From Sedimentitalea arenosa (GTDB lineage: Bacteria; Pseudomonadota; Alphaproteobacteria; Rhodobacterales; Rhodobacteraceae), in the NCBI RefSeq assembly GCF_016428585.1, contig NZ_JAELVR010000004.1:186001-250000 (forward strand): a stretch of DNA of 64,000 nucleotides, read 5' to 3'. A program made the position numbers and the translations under genes. The notes below the pieces were generated by a model that ran no database searches, was not told the origin of the DNA, and worked only from the letters and a program-made list of their open reading frames with translations. Below are positions 53,238 through 63,004 of the stretch, piece by piece; position 1 is the stretch's first letter; every line of letters begins with the position of its first letter.

Positions 53238-54023
53238 ATGGTAGGCAGTGCAAATCTCAACGTGATGATGAAGGCCGCGCGCAAGGCGGGCCGGTCGCTG
53301 GTCAAGGATTTCCGCGAGGTCGAAAACCTCCAGGTGTCGATGAAGGGCGCCGGTGATTTCGTGTCGCGGGCTGACTTGGCCGCAGAGAAGATCATCCGCG
53401 ACGAGCTGATGGGCGCGCGCCCCACCTATGGTTGGGTCGGCGAGGAAAGCGCGCCGGTCGACGGCAAGGACCCGACCCGACGCTGGCTGGTCGATCCGTT
53501 AGACGGCACGACGAACTTTCTCCACGGCTTGCCGCATTGGGCGGTCTCGATCGCGCTGGAACACAAGGGCGAGGTGGTCGCGGGGGTGATTTTCGATGCC
53601 GCCAAGGACGAGATGTTCTTTGCCGAGAAGGGAGCGGGTGCCTGGATGAACGACACGCGGCTGCGGGTGTCGGGGCGCAGCAAGATGATCGAGAGCATCT
53701 TTGCGACCGGCTTGCCCTTTGGCGGACGGGCCGACCTGCCCAAGACGCTGAAGGACCTGGGGCGGCTGTTGCCGGCCTGCGCCGGGGTGCGGCGCTGGGG
53801 CGCGGCGGCGCTGGACATGGCCTATGTGGCGGCAGGTCGCTATGACGGTTTCTGGGAGCGTCGGCTGAATGCCTGGGACATGGCGGCTGGCGTCGTCATC
53901 GTGCGCGAGGCAGGTGGTTTGATCGAACCGATCCAACCGGGTGGAGATCTGCTGGGCGACGGCGAGGTCCTCTGCGCCAACGAGGCGATCTTCGACCAGT
54001 TCGCCAAGGTCATCCGGGGCTGA
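53238..54023 (+). CDS. suhB: Inositol monophosphatase family protein (SuhB-like)
   Basis: A 261-aa Mg-dependent phosphatase. The metal sites are GEE (68-70), DPLDGTTNF (86-94) and the C-terminal WDMAAG. SuhB homologues hydrolyse inositol 1-phosphate, and in enterobacteria also assist rRNA antitermination; alphaproteobacterial copies may act in inositol or nucleotide (PAP) metabolism. ATG at 53238, GGAGC upstream. The frame continues upstream without family resemblance. It ends 127 bp before the convergent rhomboid gene. Confidence 0.9.
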   Translation: MVGSANLNVMMKAARKAGRSLVKDFREVENLQVSMKGAGDFVSRADLAAEKIIRDELMGARPTYGWVGEESAPVDGKDPTRRWLVDPLDGTTNFLHGLPHWAVSIALEHKGEVVAGVIFDAAKDEMFFAEKGAGAWMNDTRLRVSGRSKMIESIFATGLPFGGRADLPKTLKDLGRLLPACAGVRRWGAAALDMAYVAAGRYDGFWERRLNAWDMAAGVVIVREAGGLIEPIQPGGDLLGDGEVLCANEAIFDQFAKVIRG

Positions 54024-54150
54024 GAGCTTCAGAGCCGCGAGACCCCACGGGCTTGCAGAGATCTATTCGCGGGCGATCCAATATCCTGTTGTAAGGCGGC
54101 ACTTCCAAACAGTTTTTGGGGTGTGCGATCGCGTGGAGCGGAGTCGCGGT

Positions 54151-54894
54151 TCAGCGGCGGGGCACGCGCGGGATGCGGCTTGGGCTGAAGCGATAGCGCG
54201 CTTCCGGATGGGGCGGGTGGCCTTCGGTGCGCAGCCAGAAGCGCGGACCGCCAAGCCGGAGCCAGAGGGGCGTCGCCAGAACGAGGCCGACGACGAAACC
54301 GCCCGCATGGGCCCAATAGGCGACCCCGCCAAGATCCGGGTCGGAGCCGAGCCCACCGATGAACTGCATGGCGAACCAGACCGCCAGCACGATCCATGCC
54401 GGAATCGTGAACACGCGGAAGTAGACGATCAGGATCAGCAGGATGTCGACGCGCGCCTTTGGAAACAACAGTAGGTAGCCACCCATGACTCCGGCGATCG
54501 CTCCCGAAGCGCCGACCATCGGCACCTGTGATTGCGGTGCGGTGGCGACCTGCAGCAGGCCCGCGCCAACCCCGCAGAGCAGGTAGAAGCCGAGGAACTT
54601 GTAGTGTCCCATCTTGTCTTCCAGGTTGTCGCCGAAAATCCACAGGAACAGCATGTTGCCGGCGAGGTGCATCCAGCCGCCATGCAGGAACATCGAACTG
54701 AACACGGTGTGTAGACCGTCGCCATAGCTGATGCGGATCGGGATCATAGCCCAGTCGATGAAGAGCTGGTTCATCACGCGCGGATTGTCCATCGCACCTG
54801 CGTAGCTGAGGAAGATCAGCACGTTGGCGGCGATCAATCCGTAGACGACGTAGGGCGTGCGGCCGGACGGGTTGTGGTCGCGGATCGGGAACAT
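54151..54894 (-). CDS. Rhomboid family intramembrane serine protease
   Basis: A 247-aa polytopic membrane protease with at least six hydrophobic segments. The catalytic serine is S130 in GASGAIAG, the catalytic histidine is H196 in AHAGGF, and the conserved HxxxN is in MHLAGNMLFLWIFGDN. It cleaves transmembrane segments within the inner membrane; its natural substrate is unknown. The ATG at 54894 gives MFPIRDHNPSG, the usual start of this branch. It lies 82 bp downstream of putA on the same strand. Confidence 0.92.
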   Translation of the reverse strand: MFPIRDHNPSGRTPYVVYGLIAANVLIFLSYAGAMDNPRVMNQLFIDWAMIPIRISYGDGLHTVFSSMFLHGGWMHLAGNMLFLWIFGDNLEDKMGHYKFLGFYLLCGVGAGLLQVATAPQSQVPMVGASGAIAGVMGGYLLLFPKARVDILLILIVYFRVFTIPAWIVLAVWFAMQFIGGLGSDPDLGGVAYWAHAGGFVVGLVLATPLWLRLGGPRFWLRTEGHPPHPEARYRFSPSRIPRVPRR

Positions 54895-54976
54895 GCCGTG
54901 ACGCTGGGCGCAAACCGGGGCGGGGTCAAGAGCCGTCGGAACGACCTCGCCCCGCGCCGGTTGGTCGTGCGTCCGC

Positions 54977-57900
54977 TCAGGCGTTGCCGCCCAGGAGGGC
55001 TGCGTTGCCACCGGCGGCCGTGGTATCGACGCAGACATGCCGTTCGCCCATGACGCGGGCGATGTCCGGCTGGCCGGGGATCAACGGTATGATCGGACCG
55101 TCGCGCCTGGCCAGCACCTGCTCGATATGGCGCGCGGTTTCGGCTTCGCCCCACCAGATCACGCCGCCCAGGTCGGAGAGTTCGCCGAGGCGACCGGGAT
55201 CGATCTGCCCGTCGGGGACGATGGCCCGACCGCCGAGCGCAGTCACGGCTTCGGCCTGGGACTGGGCGGTGGCCTTGCCCGGCCCCATGCAGAGCAGGGG
55301 CGCGCGTGGCATCATCGACAGGCGGTTGGACTCGCCTGTCGGACCGGGCAGGGTCTGCGGCGGTGGGGCCTTTGGCGCGCGATTGGGAGCGGGCAGGGCG
55401 GTGGCGGGTTGATCCCAGGTGTCGCTGCTGCTCTGACGGTCCGGTGCGCAGAAGCGGGGCATGTAGTTCGGCCCGCCCGCCTTGGGACCGGTGCCCGAGA
55501 GGCCTTCGCCTCCGAAGGGTTGGCTGCCGACGATGGCGCCGATCTGGTTGCGGTTGACATAGATGTTGCCGGCGTGGATCGCCTCGGTCACGTGTTGCAC
55601 GCGGTCGTCGATACGGGTGTGAAGCCCGAATGTGAGGCCATAGCCGGTGGCGTTGATGTCCCCGATGATTCGGTCCAGATCGCGCGCCTTGAAACGGGCG
55701 ACATGCAGGATGGGGCCGAAGATCTCGCGCTCCAGATCCCCGATGCCGTTGATCGAGATTAGGGTCGGGCCGACGAATGTGCCGCCGGCGGGGGCGCGCA
55801 GTTCCTTGAGCACCCGGCCATTGACGCGGGCCCGGTCCACATGGCTCTTGATGCCGTCCAGAGCCTGCTGGTCGATGACGGGGCCGGAATCGGTGGCGAG
55901 GTTCCACGGATCGCCCAGCGTCAGCGCATCCATCGCACCCTTGAGCATGGTCAGCACGTCCTCGGCGACGTCATCCTGCAGATAGAGGCAGCGCAGGGCG
56001 GAACAGCGCTGGCCCGCCGACTGGAAGGCGCTTTCAACGATGGACTGAACGGCCTGTTCGGGCAGGGCGGTGCTGTCGACGATCATCGCATTCAACCCGC
56101 CGGTTTCCGCGATGAGCGGCGAACCGGGGACAAGGTTGTCGGCCATGGCGGCGCGGATCCTGAGCGCGGTGGCGGTCGAGCCGGTGAACGCGACGCCATT
56201 GACGCGCGCATCCGATGTGAGCGCCGCGCCGACTGCCCCACCGCCGGGCAGCAGTTGCAGGGCATCTTTCGGCACGCCTGCCCGGTGCAGGAGGGTGACG
56301 GCGAGATGCGCGATCAGCGGGGTCTGTTCGGCGGGTTTGGCCAGAACCGCGTTTCCGGTCGCCAGTGCAGCGGCGATCTGGCCCGTGAAGATCGCCAGTG
56401 GGAAGTTCCACGGGCTGATGCAGGTGAAGGTACCCGCAGGTGGGGCGTCGGGGATGTTGGCGGCGTAATAACGCAGGAAATCCACCGCCTCGCGCAGTTC
56501 GGCAACGCCGTCGAGCAGCGACTTGCCGGCCTCACGCGACAGGAGGGCGAAGATCTCACCGAAGTTCTCCTCGTAGAGATCCGCGGTGGCGTTGAGGATC
56601 GCGGTGCGGTCGGCCGCGGCGGCCGTCCAAGGCGCTGCCTGCGCCAACGCGGTTTCGATATCGGCGGTGCTGGTGGTCGCGACGGTGCCGACCCGTTGCC
56701 CGGTGGCGGGGTTGGTGACCGGGGTTTCATCTTCGGGCGCGGCTTGGCCTGCGATCAACGGAGCCGCTTGCCAGGAATGATCACGGAACGGATTGCGGGC
56801 GGCATTGATGGCGGCCAGTGTCGGGGCGTGGGTCAGGTCGAACCCGCGCGAGTTCGGGCGCTCTGGCAGGAACAACTCGGTTCCGGTGGGCAGGTGCGGC
56901 GCATCCGCTTTGATCGCCTCGAACGGATCGGCGGCCACCGTTTCCGGCGGCACGGTCTCGTCTACGATCTGGTTCACGAAGGAACTGTTGGCGCCGTTCT
57001 CAAGCAGGCGGCGGACGAGATAGGCCAGCAGGTCGCGATGGGCGCCCACGGGGGCGTAGATGCGGCATCGCGTGCGGTTCTGGGTCTTGACGATCTGGTG
57101 CAGCGCCTCGCCCATGCCGTGCAGGCGCTGGAATTCGTAGCTCGCCGGATCTTTTGCCATGTGCAGGATCGCGGCGACCGTGTGCGCGTTGTGAGTGGCG
57201 AACTGCGGGTAGATCCGGTCGGTCATGCCGAGCAGTTTGCGCGCGTTCGCGATATAGGAAATGTCGGTCGCAGGCTTGCGGGTGAAGACGGGGAACCCGT
57301 CCATGCCGTCGACCTGCGCCTGCTTGATCTCGGTGTCCCAATAGGCACCCTTGACGAGTCGCACCATGATCCGGCGGTCATTTCGTGTGGCCATGTCGTA
57401 AAGCGCGTCGATCACGGTGCCGGCGCGCGGCCCATAGGCCTGCACGACGATGCCGAACCCGTCCCAGCCGGCCAATGCCGGTTCGCTGATCACCGCGTCG
57501 ATCACGTCGAGCGACAGGGCCAGGCGGTCGGCCTCTTCGGCGTCGATGTTCAGCCCCATGCCCGCCGATTTGGCCAGCAAGGCGAGCGAGCGCAGGCGTG
57601 GCACGAGGTCGGACATGACGCGGGCCTCCTGCGCGACCTCGTAACGGGGGTGCAGGGCCGACAGCTTGACCGAGATGCCCGGATTGGCGCGGATATCGTC
57701 CGCGGTGCAGGCGGTGGCGATGGCGGTGATGGCGCGGGAGTAGGACAGGTGATAGCGCGACGCGTCGGCCTCGGTGCGGGCGGCCTCGCCAAGCATGTCA
57801 TAGCTGTAGGTATAGCCCTTTTCCTCCATTCCTGCGGCGCGTTTCATCGCCGAGGTGATGGATTCGCCCAGAACGAACTGGCGGCCCATTTCCTTCATCG

Positions 57901-58384
57901 CGCGCCCGACAGCGGTGCGGATCACCGGTTCGCCCAGCCGTTTGACCGCGCTCCGCAGGGCGCGCACCGGGCTGGCGCGGTCGTCATCGAGCACCTTGCC
58001 GGTCAGCATCAAGGCCCAGGTCGAGGCGTTGACCAGCGAGGATGCGGAATGGCCGAGGTGCTTGCCCCAATCGCTCGGTGCGATCTTGTCCTCGATCAGC
58101 GCGTCGATCGTATCGGCATCCGGCACGCGCAGCAGCGCCTCCGCGAGACACATGAGTGCGATGCCCTCGTCGGTCGAGAGCCCGTACTCGGCGAGAAAGA
58201 CTTCCATCAGCCCCGGTGCGGCGCTGCCGCGGATGCTGCGCACCAGGTCGGCCCCGGCAGCGCAGATCGCGGCGCGATCGGCTGCGCTCAAGTCGGCCTG
58301 CGCGATCAGCGTCTCGATCACGGCGGCTTCGTTGGCATATTTCCCGGTGTCGATACGGGTGCGCAGGTCGGGGGTGTCGATCAT
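54977..58384 (-). CDS. putA: Bifunctional proline dehydrogenase / P5C dehydrogenase
   Basis: A 1135-aa enzyme that oxidises proline to glutamate through P5C using FAD and NAD. Order: helical arm domain, PRODH barrel (about 150-440, with ending YAPVGAHRDLLAYLVRRLLENG), then the aldehyde dehydrogenase (about 510-980) with its catalytic C794 in SAGQRCSA and Glu in LIAETGG. There is no N-terminal ribbon-helix-helix, so it is not the DNA-binding PutA of enterobacteria. A C-terminal tail of about 140 residues (VTALGGRAIVPDGQID onwards) resembles the aldehyde dehydrogenase-like extra domain of type B PutA. Regulated by the divergent putR. Confidence 0.96.
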   Translation of the reverse strand: MIDTPDLRTRIDTGKYANEAAVIETLIAQADLSAADRAAICAAGADLVRSIRGSAAPGLMEVFLAEYGLSTDEGIALMCLAEALLRVPDADTIDALIEDKIAPSDWGKHLGHSASSLVNASTWALMLTGKVLDDDRASPVRALRSAVKRLGEPVIRTAVGRAMKEMGRQFVLGESITSAMKRAAGMEEKGYTYSYDMLGEAARTEADASRYHLSYSRAITAIATACTADDIRANPGISVKLSALHPRYEVAQEARVMSDLVPRLRSLALLAKSAGMGLNIDAEEADRLALSLDVIDAVISEPALAGWDGFGIVVQAYGPRAGTVIDALYDMATRNDRRIMVRLVKGAYWDTEIKQAQVDGMDGFPVFTRKPATDISYIANARKLLGMTDRIYPQFATHNAHTVAAILHMAKDPASYEFQRLHGMGEALHQIVKTQNRTRCRIYAPVGAHRDLLAYLVRRLLENGANSSFVNQIVDETVPPETVAADPFEAIKADAPHLPTGTELFLPERPNSRGFDLTHAPTLAAINAARNPFRDHSWQAAPLIAGQAAPEDETPVTNPATGQRVGTVATTSTADIETALAQAAPWTAAAADRTAILNATADLYEENFGEIFALLSREAGKSLLDGVAELREAVDFLRYYAANIPDAPPAGTFTCISPWNFPLAIFTGQIAAALATGNAVLAKPAEQTPLIAHLAVTLLHRAGVPKDALQLLPGGGAVGAALTSDARVNGVAFTGSTATALRIRAAMADNLVPGSPLIAETGGLNAMIVDSTALPEQAVQSIVESAFQSAGQRCSALRCLYLQDDVAEDVLTMLKGAMDALTLGDPWNLATDSGPVIDQQALDGIKSHVDRARVNGRVLKELRAPAGGTFVGPTLISINGIGDLEREIFGPILHVARFKARDLDRIIGDINATGYGLTFGLHTRIDDRVQHVTEAIHAGNIYVNRNQIGAIVGSQPFGGEGLSGTGPKAGGPNYMPRFCAPDRQSSSDTWDQPATALPAPNRAPKAPPPQTLPGPTGESNRLSMMPRAPLLCMGPGKATAQSQAEAVTALGGRAIVPDGQIDPGRLGELSDLGGVIWWGEAETARHIEQVLARRDGPIIPLIPGQPDIARVMGERHVCVDTTAAGGNAALLGGNA

Positions 58385-58489
58385 GTCTGGTCTCCGGTTT
58401 GTTCGGCCAGTATATACGTCAAATCGAGGGCGTTTGTCCTGAATCTGGAAAAACGGTAGCCTTTCGGACCGTAGTTGAAAGGATTTTCA

Positions 58490-58978
58490 ATGCAAGACGA
58501 CTGGGGTGCGCTTGACCGGTTCGACCGCAAGATCCTCGCCATTCTGGCCGAGGACGGGCGCATCAGCATCGCAGACCTCGCGCGGCGCATCGGGCTGAGC
58601 AAATCGCCGACGCAAGCGCGGTTGCGGCGACTGGAAAGCGACGGCGTCATCACCGGCTATAGGGCATTGATCGATCCGATCCGGCTGGGTCTGGATCACG
58701 TTGCTTTTGTCGAAGTGCGCCTGAACGACACGCGCGAAGCGGCATTGGCTGCCTTTAATGCGGCGGTCGCGAAGATCGGTGAAATCGAGCAGGTGCACCT
58801 GATTGCCGGCAATTTCGACTACCTGATGAAGGTGCGCACCCGGTCAATGACCGAGTATCGCATTGTTCTGGCTGAAAAAATATCGACCCTGCCGCATGTC
58901 TCGGGCACCTCGACCTATGTGGCGATGCAGGCGGTCAAGGAGGATGCCTCGTTGGGACCACTTGGAAATGTGGCTTGA
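58490..58978 (+). CDS. putR: Lrp/AsnC family regulator, PutR-like
   Basis: A 162-aa Lrp-type regulator: N-terminal helix-turn-helix (LDRFDRKILAILAEDGRISIADLARRIGLSKSPTQARLRRLE, about 8-49) and a C-terminal RAM ligand-binding domain ending VSGTSTYVAM. The position divergent from putA, 105 bp away, matches PutR, the proline-responsive activator of putA in Agrobacterium and Rhodobacter. ATG at 58490 with AAGGA upstream. Within the gap ACGGT and ACCGT form a small inverted repeat just before the gene, a possible operator half-site pair. Confidence 0.92.
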   Translation: MQDDWGALDRFDRKILAILAEDGRISIADLARRIGLSKSPTQARLRRLESDGVITGYRALIDPIRLGLDHVAFVEVRLNDTREAALAAFNAAVAKIGEIEQVHLIAGNFDYLMKVRTRSMTEYRIVLAEKISTLPHVSGTSTYVAMQAVKEDASLGPLGNVA

Positions 58979-59009
58979 CCGGGACGACGATCACGTCAGC
59001 TTTGACGTC

Positions 59010-59579
59010 ATGGTTCGTTTCATTTTCGCCGTGGCCGTCGCGCCCCTCCTGTTCGCCACCCCGCTCTGGGCGGACGGCTGTCCCACCGCGCCCGATCACT
59101 CCGACCGGTTGGACGCGTTGATCGCTCAGGTTCAGGCCGCCGGGTCGGATGCCGAGGCGCGGGATCTGTCCAACCGGATGTGGGCGCTGTGGGCGGATGC
59201 CCCGGACGAGCCGTCGCAGGCGATGCTGGACCAGGGGATGTCGCGCCGGTCGTCATATGACTATCTCGGCGCGCTCAAGGCGTTCGATCGGTTGGTCGAC
59301 TACTGCCCGCACTATGCGGAAGGATACAACCAGCGGGCCTTCGTGAACTACCTGCGGCACGATTTCGCGGCCGCGCTGCCCGATCTGGACAAAGCCATCG
59401 AGTTGTCGCCCAAACACGTCGCCGCGATCGCCGGTCGGGCGTTGACATTGCTGGGCCTGAACCGGATCGACGAGGCGCGGGCCGAGCTTGACCGGGCGCT
59501 GGCCCTGAACCCCTGGCTTTCCGAGCGCGGTTTGGCGGCGCCGGGCGGGCCGCTCGCGCCCCCCGGCGAGGATATCTGA
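59010..59579 (+). CDS. Secreted tetratricopeptide-repeat protein
   Basis: A 189-aa protein with an N-terminal Sec signal peptide (MVRFIFAVAVAPLLFATPLWA, cleavage near residue 21) and two or three TPR motifs at about 85-165 (ALKAFDRLVDYCPHYAEGYNQRA, then ALPDLDKAIELSPKHVAAIAGRA, then EARAELDRALALNP). Two cysteines may pair in the periplasm. Its role is likely as a protein-interaction adaptor in the periplasm; the partner is unknown. It precedes the pqi genes by 84 bp, so it could belong to the same transcript. Confidence 0.82.
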   Translation: MVRFIFAVAVAPLLFATPLWADGCPTAPDHSDRLDALIAQVQAAGSDAEARDLSNRMWALWADAPDEPSQAMLDQGMSRRSSYDYLGALKAFDRLVDYCPHYAEGYNQRAFVNYLRHDFAAALPDLDKAIELSPKHVAAIAGRALTLLGLNRIDEARAELDRALALNPWLSERGLAAPGGPLAPPGEDI

Positions 59580-59663
59580 CCTTTTGCCGGCACGGGTGCC
59601 TTGCGGCTGTCGGTCGAACCCGTCACTGTCCCGGCGCAACACTGGGATGCAGGACGATGCCCG

Positions 59664-60293
59664 ATGACCGCACATGACCCCGCTCTGGACGCGCTGATCG
59701 CATGTCCGGCCTGCGACGCCCTGCATCGTGACGCCGAGGTGCCGGTCGGGGAACAAGCGCGGTGTCGGCGCTGTCACACCGTTCTCATGGCCCCGCGTGA
59801 AGGGGCGATGACGCAGATCGTCATGCTGTCGGCCACCGCGCTGATGCTGATGGTCGCGGCGGTGTTCTTTCCGTTTCTCAAGCTGAACGTCGCCGGACTT
59901 GAGCACAGCAGTTCCGTGATCGACGCCGTTCTGGCCTATTCCGACGGGTTGCTGGTGCCGCTGTCGGTGGCTCTGGCGGCGCTGATCGTGATCCTGCCGG
60001 CGGTGCGGCTGATCGCCGTGATCTATACGGTCGGGCCGATGATGACCGGCTACGCGCCGCTTCCGGCGGCGGAAAAGGCGTTTCGGCTGGCCAATGCGCT
60101 CAAGCCCTGGGCGATGGCCGAGGTGTTCATCGTTGGCGTCGCGGTGGCGCTGGTCAAGGTGGCGGGGCTGGCCACGGTGTCGATGGGTCCCGCGTTCTGG
60201 GCCTTCGTCGCACTGGTGCTGGTGACGACGTTGAAGGACACCTTCATGTGCAAGCTTACCGTCTGGAAAACTCTGGAGACCCGCCGTCAATGA
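59664..60293 (+). CDS. pqiA: PqiA family membrane protein, first half
   Basis: A 209-aa inner-membrane protein with an N-terminal zinc ribbon (CPAC at about 14-17 and CRRC at about 34-37) followed by four membrane segments. E. coli PqiA/YebS (LetA) carry two such modules in one ~420-aa chain; here each module is its own gene. With PqiB/PqiC it is expected to move lipids between inner and outer membranes. ATG at 59664 after AGGA. The TGA overlaps the next ATG (ATGA). Confidence 0.87.
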   Translation: MTAHDPALDALIACPACDALHRDAEVPVGEQARCRRCHTVLMAPREGAMTQIVMLSATALMLMVAAVFFPFLKLNVAGLEHSSSVIDAVLAYSDGLLVPLSVALAALIVILPAVRLIAVIYTVGPMMTGYAPLPAAEKAFRLANALKPWAMAEVFIVGVAVALVKVAGLATVSMGPAFWAFVALVLVTTLKDTFMCKLTVWKTLETRRQ

Positions 60294-60913
60294 GCGATGC
60301 GACGATCCAGACCGCGCGGGATGCGGGCCTCGTGGCCTGCACGCAATGCGGCCGCGTGCACGGGGCGCAGGAAACCATGTGCGTACGCTGCGGCGCGGCG
60401 CTGTCCAGCCGGGACGAGACCAGTCTGCAACGGGTCTGGGCGTGGTGGTTCGCAGGGCTGATCTGCTACATTCCGGCCAATATCTACCCGATGCTCAAGA
60501 CCTCGACTTTCGGAAGCGAGCTCGACAACACGATCATCGGCGGTGTGATCGAACTGATCGACTACAAGAGCTATGGCGTCGCGTTCATCGTCTTCTTCGC
60601 GTCGGTCGTGATTCCGATCAGCAAGTTCCTCGCCATCGCCTATCTCGCCTACAGCGTGCAGTATCCCACGACTCTTCCGGGAAAAGTGCGTCAGCATCTT
60701 TACGAAACGGTCGAGTTCATCGGGCGCTGGTCGATGATCGACGTCTTCGTGGTGGCCATCCTGTCGGCGCTGGTGCAGTTCAATTTCATCGTCAATATCC
60801 ACCCGGGAATCGCCGCCGTTTCGTTCGCCTTATCGGTTGCATTCACCATGCTTTCCGCCCAAAGCTTCGATTCCAGACTGATCTGGGACGCGGATGAGGA
60901 CCGCCGAACATGA
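60290..60913 (+). CDS. pqiA: PqiA family membrane protein, second half
   Basis: A 207-aa counterpart of the preceding gene: zinc ribbon CTQC...CVRC at about 22-42, then four membrane segments containing CYIPANIYPMLKT, the conserved PqiA proline-rich motif, and LYETVEFIGRWSMIDVFVVAIL. The GRWSMIDVF segment is the best family marker. Its start and stop both overlap neighbouring genes by 4 nt (ATGA), so the three pqi genes are translationally coupled. Confidence 0.88.
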   Translation: MSDATIQTARDAGLVACTQCGRVHGAQETMCVRCGAALSSRDETSLQRVWAWWFAGLICYIPANIYPMLKTSTFGSELDNTIIGGVIELIDYKSYGVAFIVFFASVVIPISKFLAIAYLAYSVQYPTTLPGKVRQHLYETVEFIGRWSMIDVFVVAILSALVQFNFIVNIHPGIAAVSFALSVAFTMLSAQSFDSRLIWDADEDRRT

Positions 60914-62997
60914 CCGACATGCCGCAACCGGCAGAGATGGAACGGCGACCGCGCAAACCCTCGCCCTGGCGGAACCTGTCGGTTGTTTGGCTGGTGCCGG
61001 TCCTGGCGCTGGTGGTATCGCTCGGTATCGCATGGCGCACCTATGCCGACCGTGGTCAACTGATCGAGATCGAGTTCCAGAACGCCGCCGGGGTGAAGGC
61101 GGGTGAGACCACGCTGCACTACCGCGACGTGATCATCGGCACGGTCGAGAATGTCGGCTTCACGGAGGATCTGGAGAAGGTTCTGGTGTCGGCGCGGGTC
61201 GACAACAACATCGTGCCGTTCCTGAACGAAACCGCCCAATTCTGGGTGGTGCGTCCGGAGGTCACGGCGCAGGGAGTGTCGGGCCTGTCCACGGTCCTGT
61301 CCGGCGTCTACATCGAGGGCACCTGGGAAAAGACCGGCGGGCCCGCGCCGGATCGCTTCCAGGGGCTGGACCAGCGGCCGCTGGTCGACGTGACGGACGA
61401 GGGCACACGGGTTACCCTGACAACGCAGGATGGCACGGTGACGTCGGCAGGCACGCCCGTCTTTTACCGTGGCGTGCAGGTCGGACGGACCGAGGCACCG
61501 CGGCTGGACGAGTCAGGTTCGGTGGTAATGGTCGAAGCCTTCGTCGAGGCGCCGCATGACCGTCTGCTGACCACGGCAACGCGGTTCTGGGACAACTCCG
61601 GCTTCTCGGTCTCGCTCGGCGCGGATGGGCTGACATTGGACGTCGGCAGCTTTGCCGCGCTGCTGAGCGGGGGCATCTCGTTCAACACCTTCTTCGATGG
61701 GGGGCGGCCGGTCGAAGCCGGTCATATCTACGAGCTTTACGTCGATCAGGACTCGGCCAAGACGAACGCCTTCTCGCGCGTCTCGGGCAATACCGTGACA
61801 TTGGCGACGGTGTTCCAGGGCGGCGTATCGGGCCTGACGAGTCCGGCGGAAGTGCGATACGAAGGTCTGAAGATCGGCGAGGTGCGCAGCGTTTCCGCTT
61901 TCGTGACCGGCGAGGGGAACGACATGGAGGTCAGTCAGCAGGTGCTGCTGGAGATTGATCCCGAGTTGATGGGCCTGCCCGCAAATTCCGGTCTCGAGGA
62001 TGTGCTCGATCTGCTGTCCCCGGCGGTCGACGAGGGGCTGCGCGCGCGGCTGGAGTCGGCAAACCTGCTCGGATCGACACTGATCGTGGAATTGGCCAAG
62101 GTCGAAGGTGCCGGTCCCGCGTCGCTGGACAGGACGGCGGACCCCTATCCGGTGATCCCGAGCGTGCCGTCGAATGTGCAGGACATAAACGCGACGCTGG
62201 AAGGCGTGTTGAAGCGCGTGAACGGTCTCAGGATCGAGGAGCTGATCCAGCAGGCCACCAGCACGCTGGCGAGCATAGAGACAGTGGCAACAGGCTCCGA
62301 GATCCAGACGATTCCCAAGGCGGTAGTCGACCTGATCGAGGATGCCCGCGCGCTGGTGAACAGCGAGGCAGCCAAGGCGTTGCCGGGAGAAGCGCTCGAT
62401 GCGTTGGCCGATTTGCGCATCACCATCGACAGGGTGAACAGCGACGGGGTGATCGCAAAGCTGTCTTCGACCCTTGCCAGTGCCGACGCAGCGATGGCGA
62501 ACCTGTCCACCGCGTCGGATGAATTGCCGGCGCTGGTCGCGGACCTGCGCGAGGTGGCTGCGGAAGCGCGCGATCTGCCGGCGCGCGAATTGGTGGAGTC
62601 GGCGACCGAGTTCCTCAACGGTGCCGACGCGCTGATCGACTCCGAGGAAACCCGCGCCATTCCGCCCGCGCTGACCGCGGCACTTGAGCAGTTGCGCGGC
62701 CTTCTGGCCGAATTGCAGACAGGCGGCGCGATCGAGAACACCAACGCGGCGCTGGCCTCGGCCCGCTCGGCGACTGAGTCGCTCGAAAGGGCGACCGCGG
62801 ACCTGCCATCGCTGACGGCTCGGCTGGAATCTCTGGTCGCGCGCTCGGAAGATCTGATATCGGCTTATGGGGCGCGGTCGGACTTCAACTCCGAGACGCT
62901 GTCGATGCTGCGCGAGATCAGCGCCGCTGCGCGCACGGTGACGTCGCTCGCCCGCTCGCTCGAGCGTAGCCCCAACTCCCTTCTGTTCGGAAAGTGA
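60910..62997 (+). CDS. pqiB: PqiB / MlaD-domain lipid transport protein
   Basis: A 695-aa protein anchored by one N-terminal membrane segment (about 23-45, VVWLVPVLALVVSLGIAW), with three MCE (MlaD) domains in the periplasm (about 45-135, 160-250, 280-385) and a long C-terminal helical region (about 420-690). In E. coli PqiB forms hexameric rings stacked into a hollow needle bridging the periplasm. The C-terminal repeats ALVNSEAAKALP and ALIDSEETRAIPPAL suggest a repeated helical unit. Coupled with pqiA and followed by pqiC. Confidence 0.92.
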   Translation: MTDMPQPAEMERRPRKPSPWRNLSVVWLVPVLALVVSLGIAWRTYADRGQLIEIEFQNAAGVKAGETTLHYRDVIIGTVENVGFTEDLEKVLVSARVDNNIVPFLNETAQFWVVRPEVTAQGVSGLSTVLSGVYIEGTWEKTGGPAPDRFQGLDQRPLVDVTDEGTRVTLTTQDGTVTSAGTPVFYRGVQVGRTEAPRLDESGSVVMVEAFVEAPHDRLLTTATRFWDNSGFSVSLGADGLTLDVGSFAALLSGGISFNTFFDGGRPVEAGHIYELYVDQDSAKTNAFSRVSGNTVTLATVFQGGVSGLTSPAEVRYEGLKIGEVRSVSAFVTGEGNDMEVSQQVLLEIDPELMGLPANSGLEDVLDLLSPAVDEGLRARLESANLLGSTLIVELAKVEGAGPASLDRTADPYPVIPSVPSNVQDINATLEGVLKRVNGLRIEELIQQATSTLASIETVATGSEIQTIPKAVVDLIEDARALVNSEAAKALPGEALDALADLRITIDRVNSDGVIAKLSSTLASADAAMANLSTASDELPALVADLREVAAEARDLPARELVESATEFLNGADALIDSEETRAIPPALTAALEQLRGLLAELQTGGAIENTNAALASARSATESLERATADLPSLTARLESLVARSEDLISAYGARSDFNSETLSMLREISAAARTVTSLARSLERSPNSLLFGK

Positions 62998-63004
62998 CCC
63001 CGCC

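Noticed and set aside
55841-58459. An 872-codon open frame on the plus strand
   Set aside because: Antisense shadow of putA; no motif or start signal.
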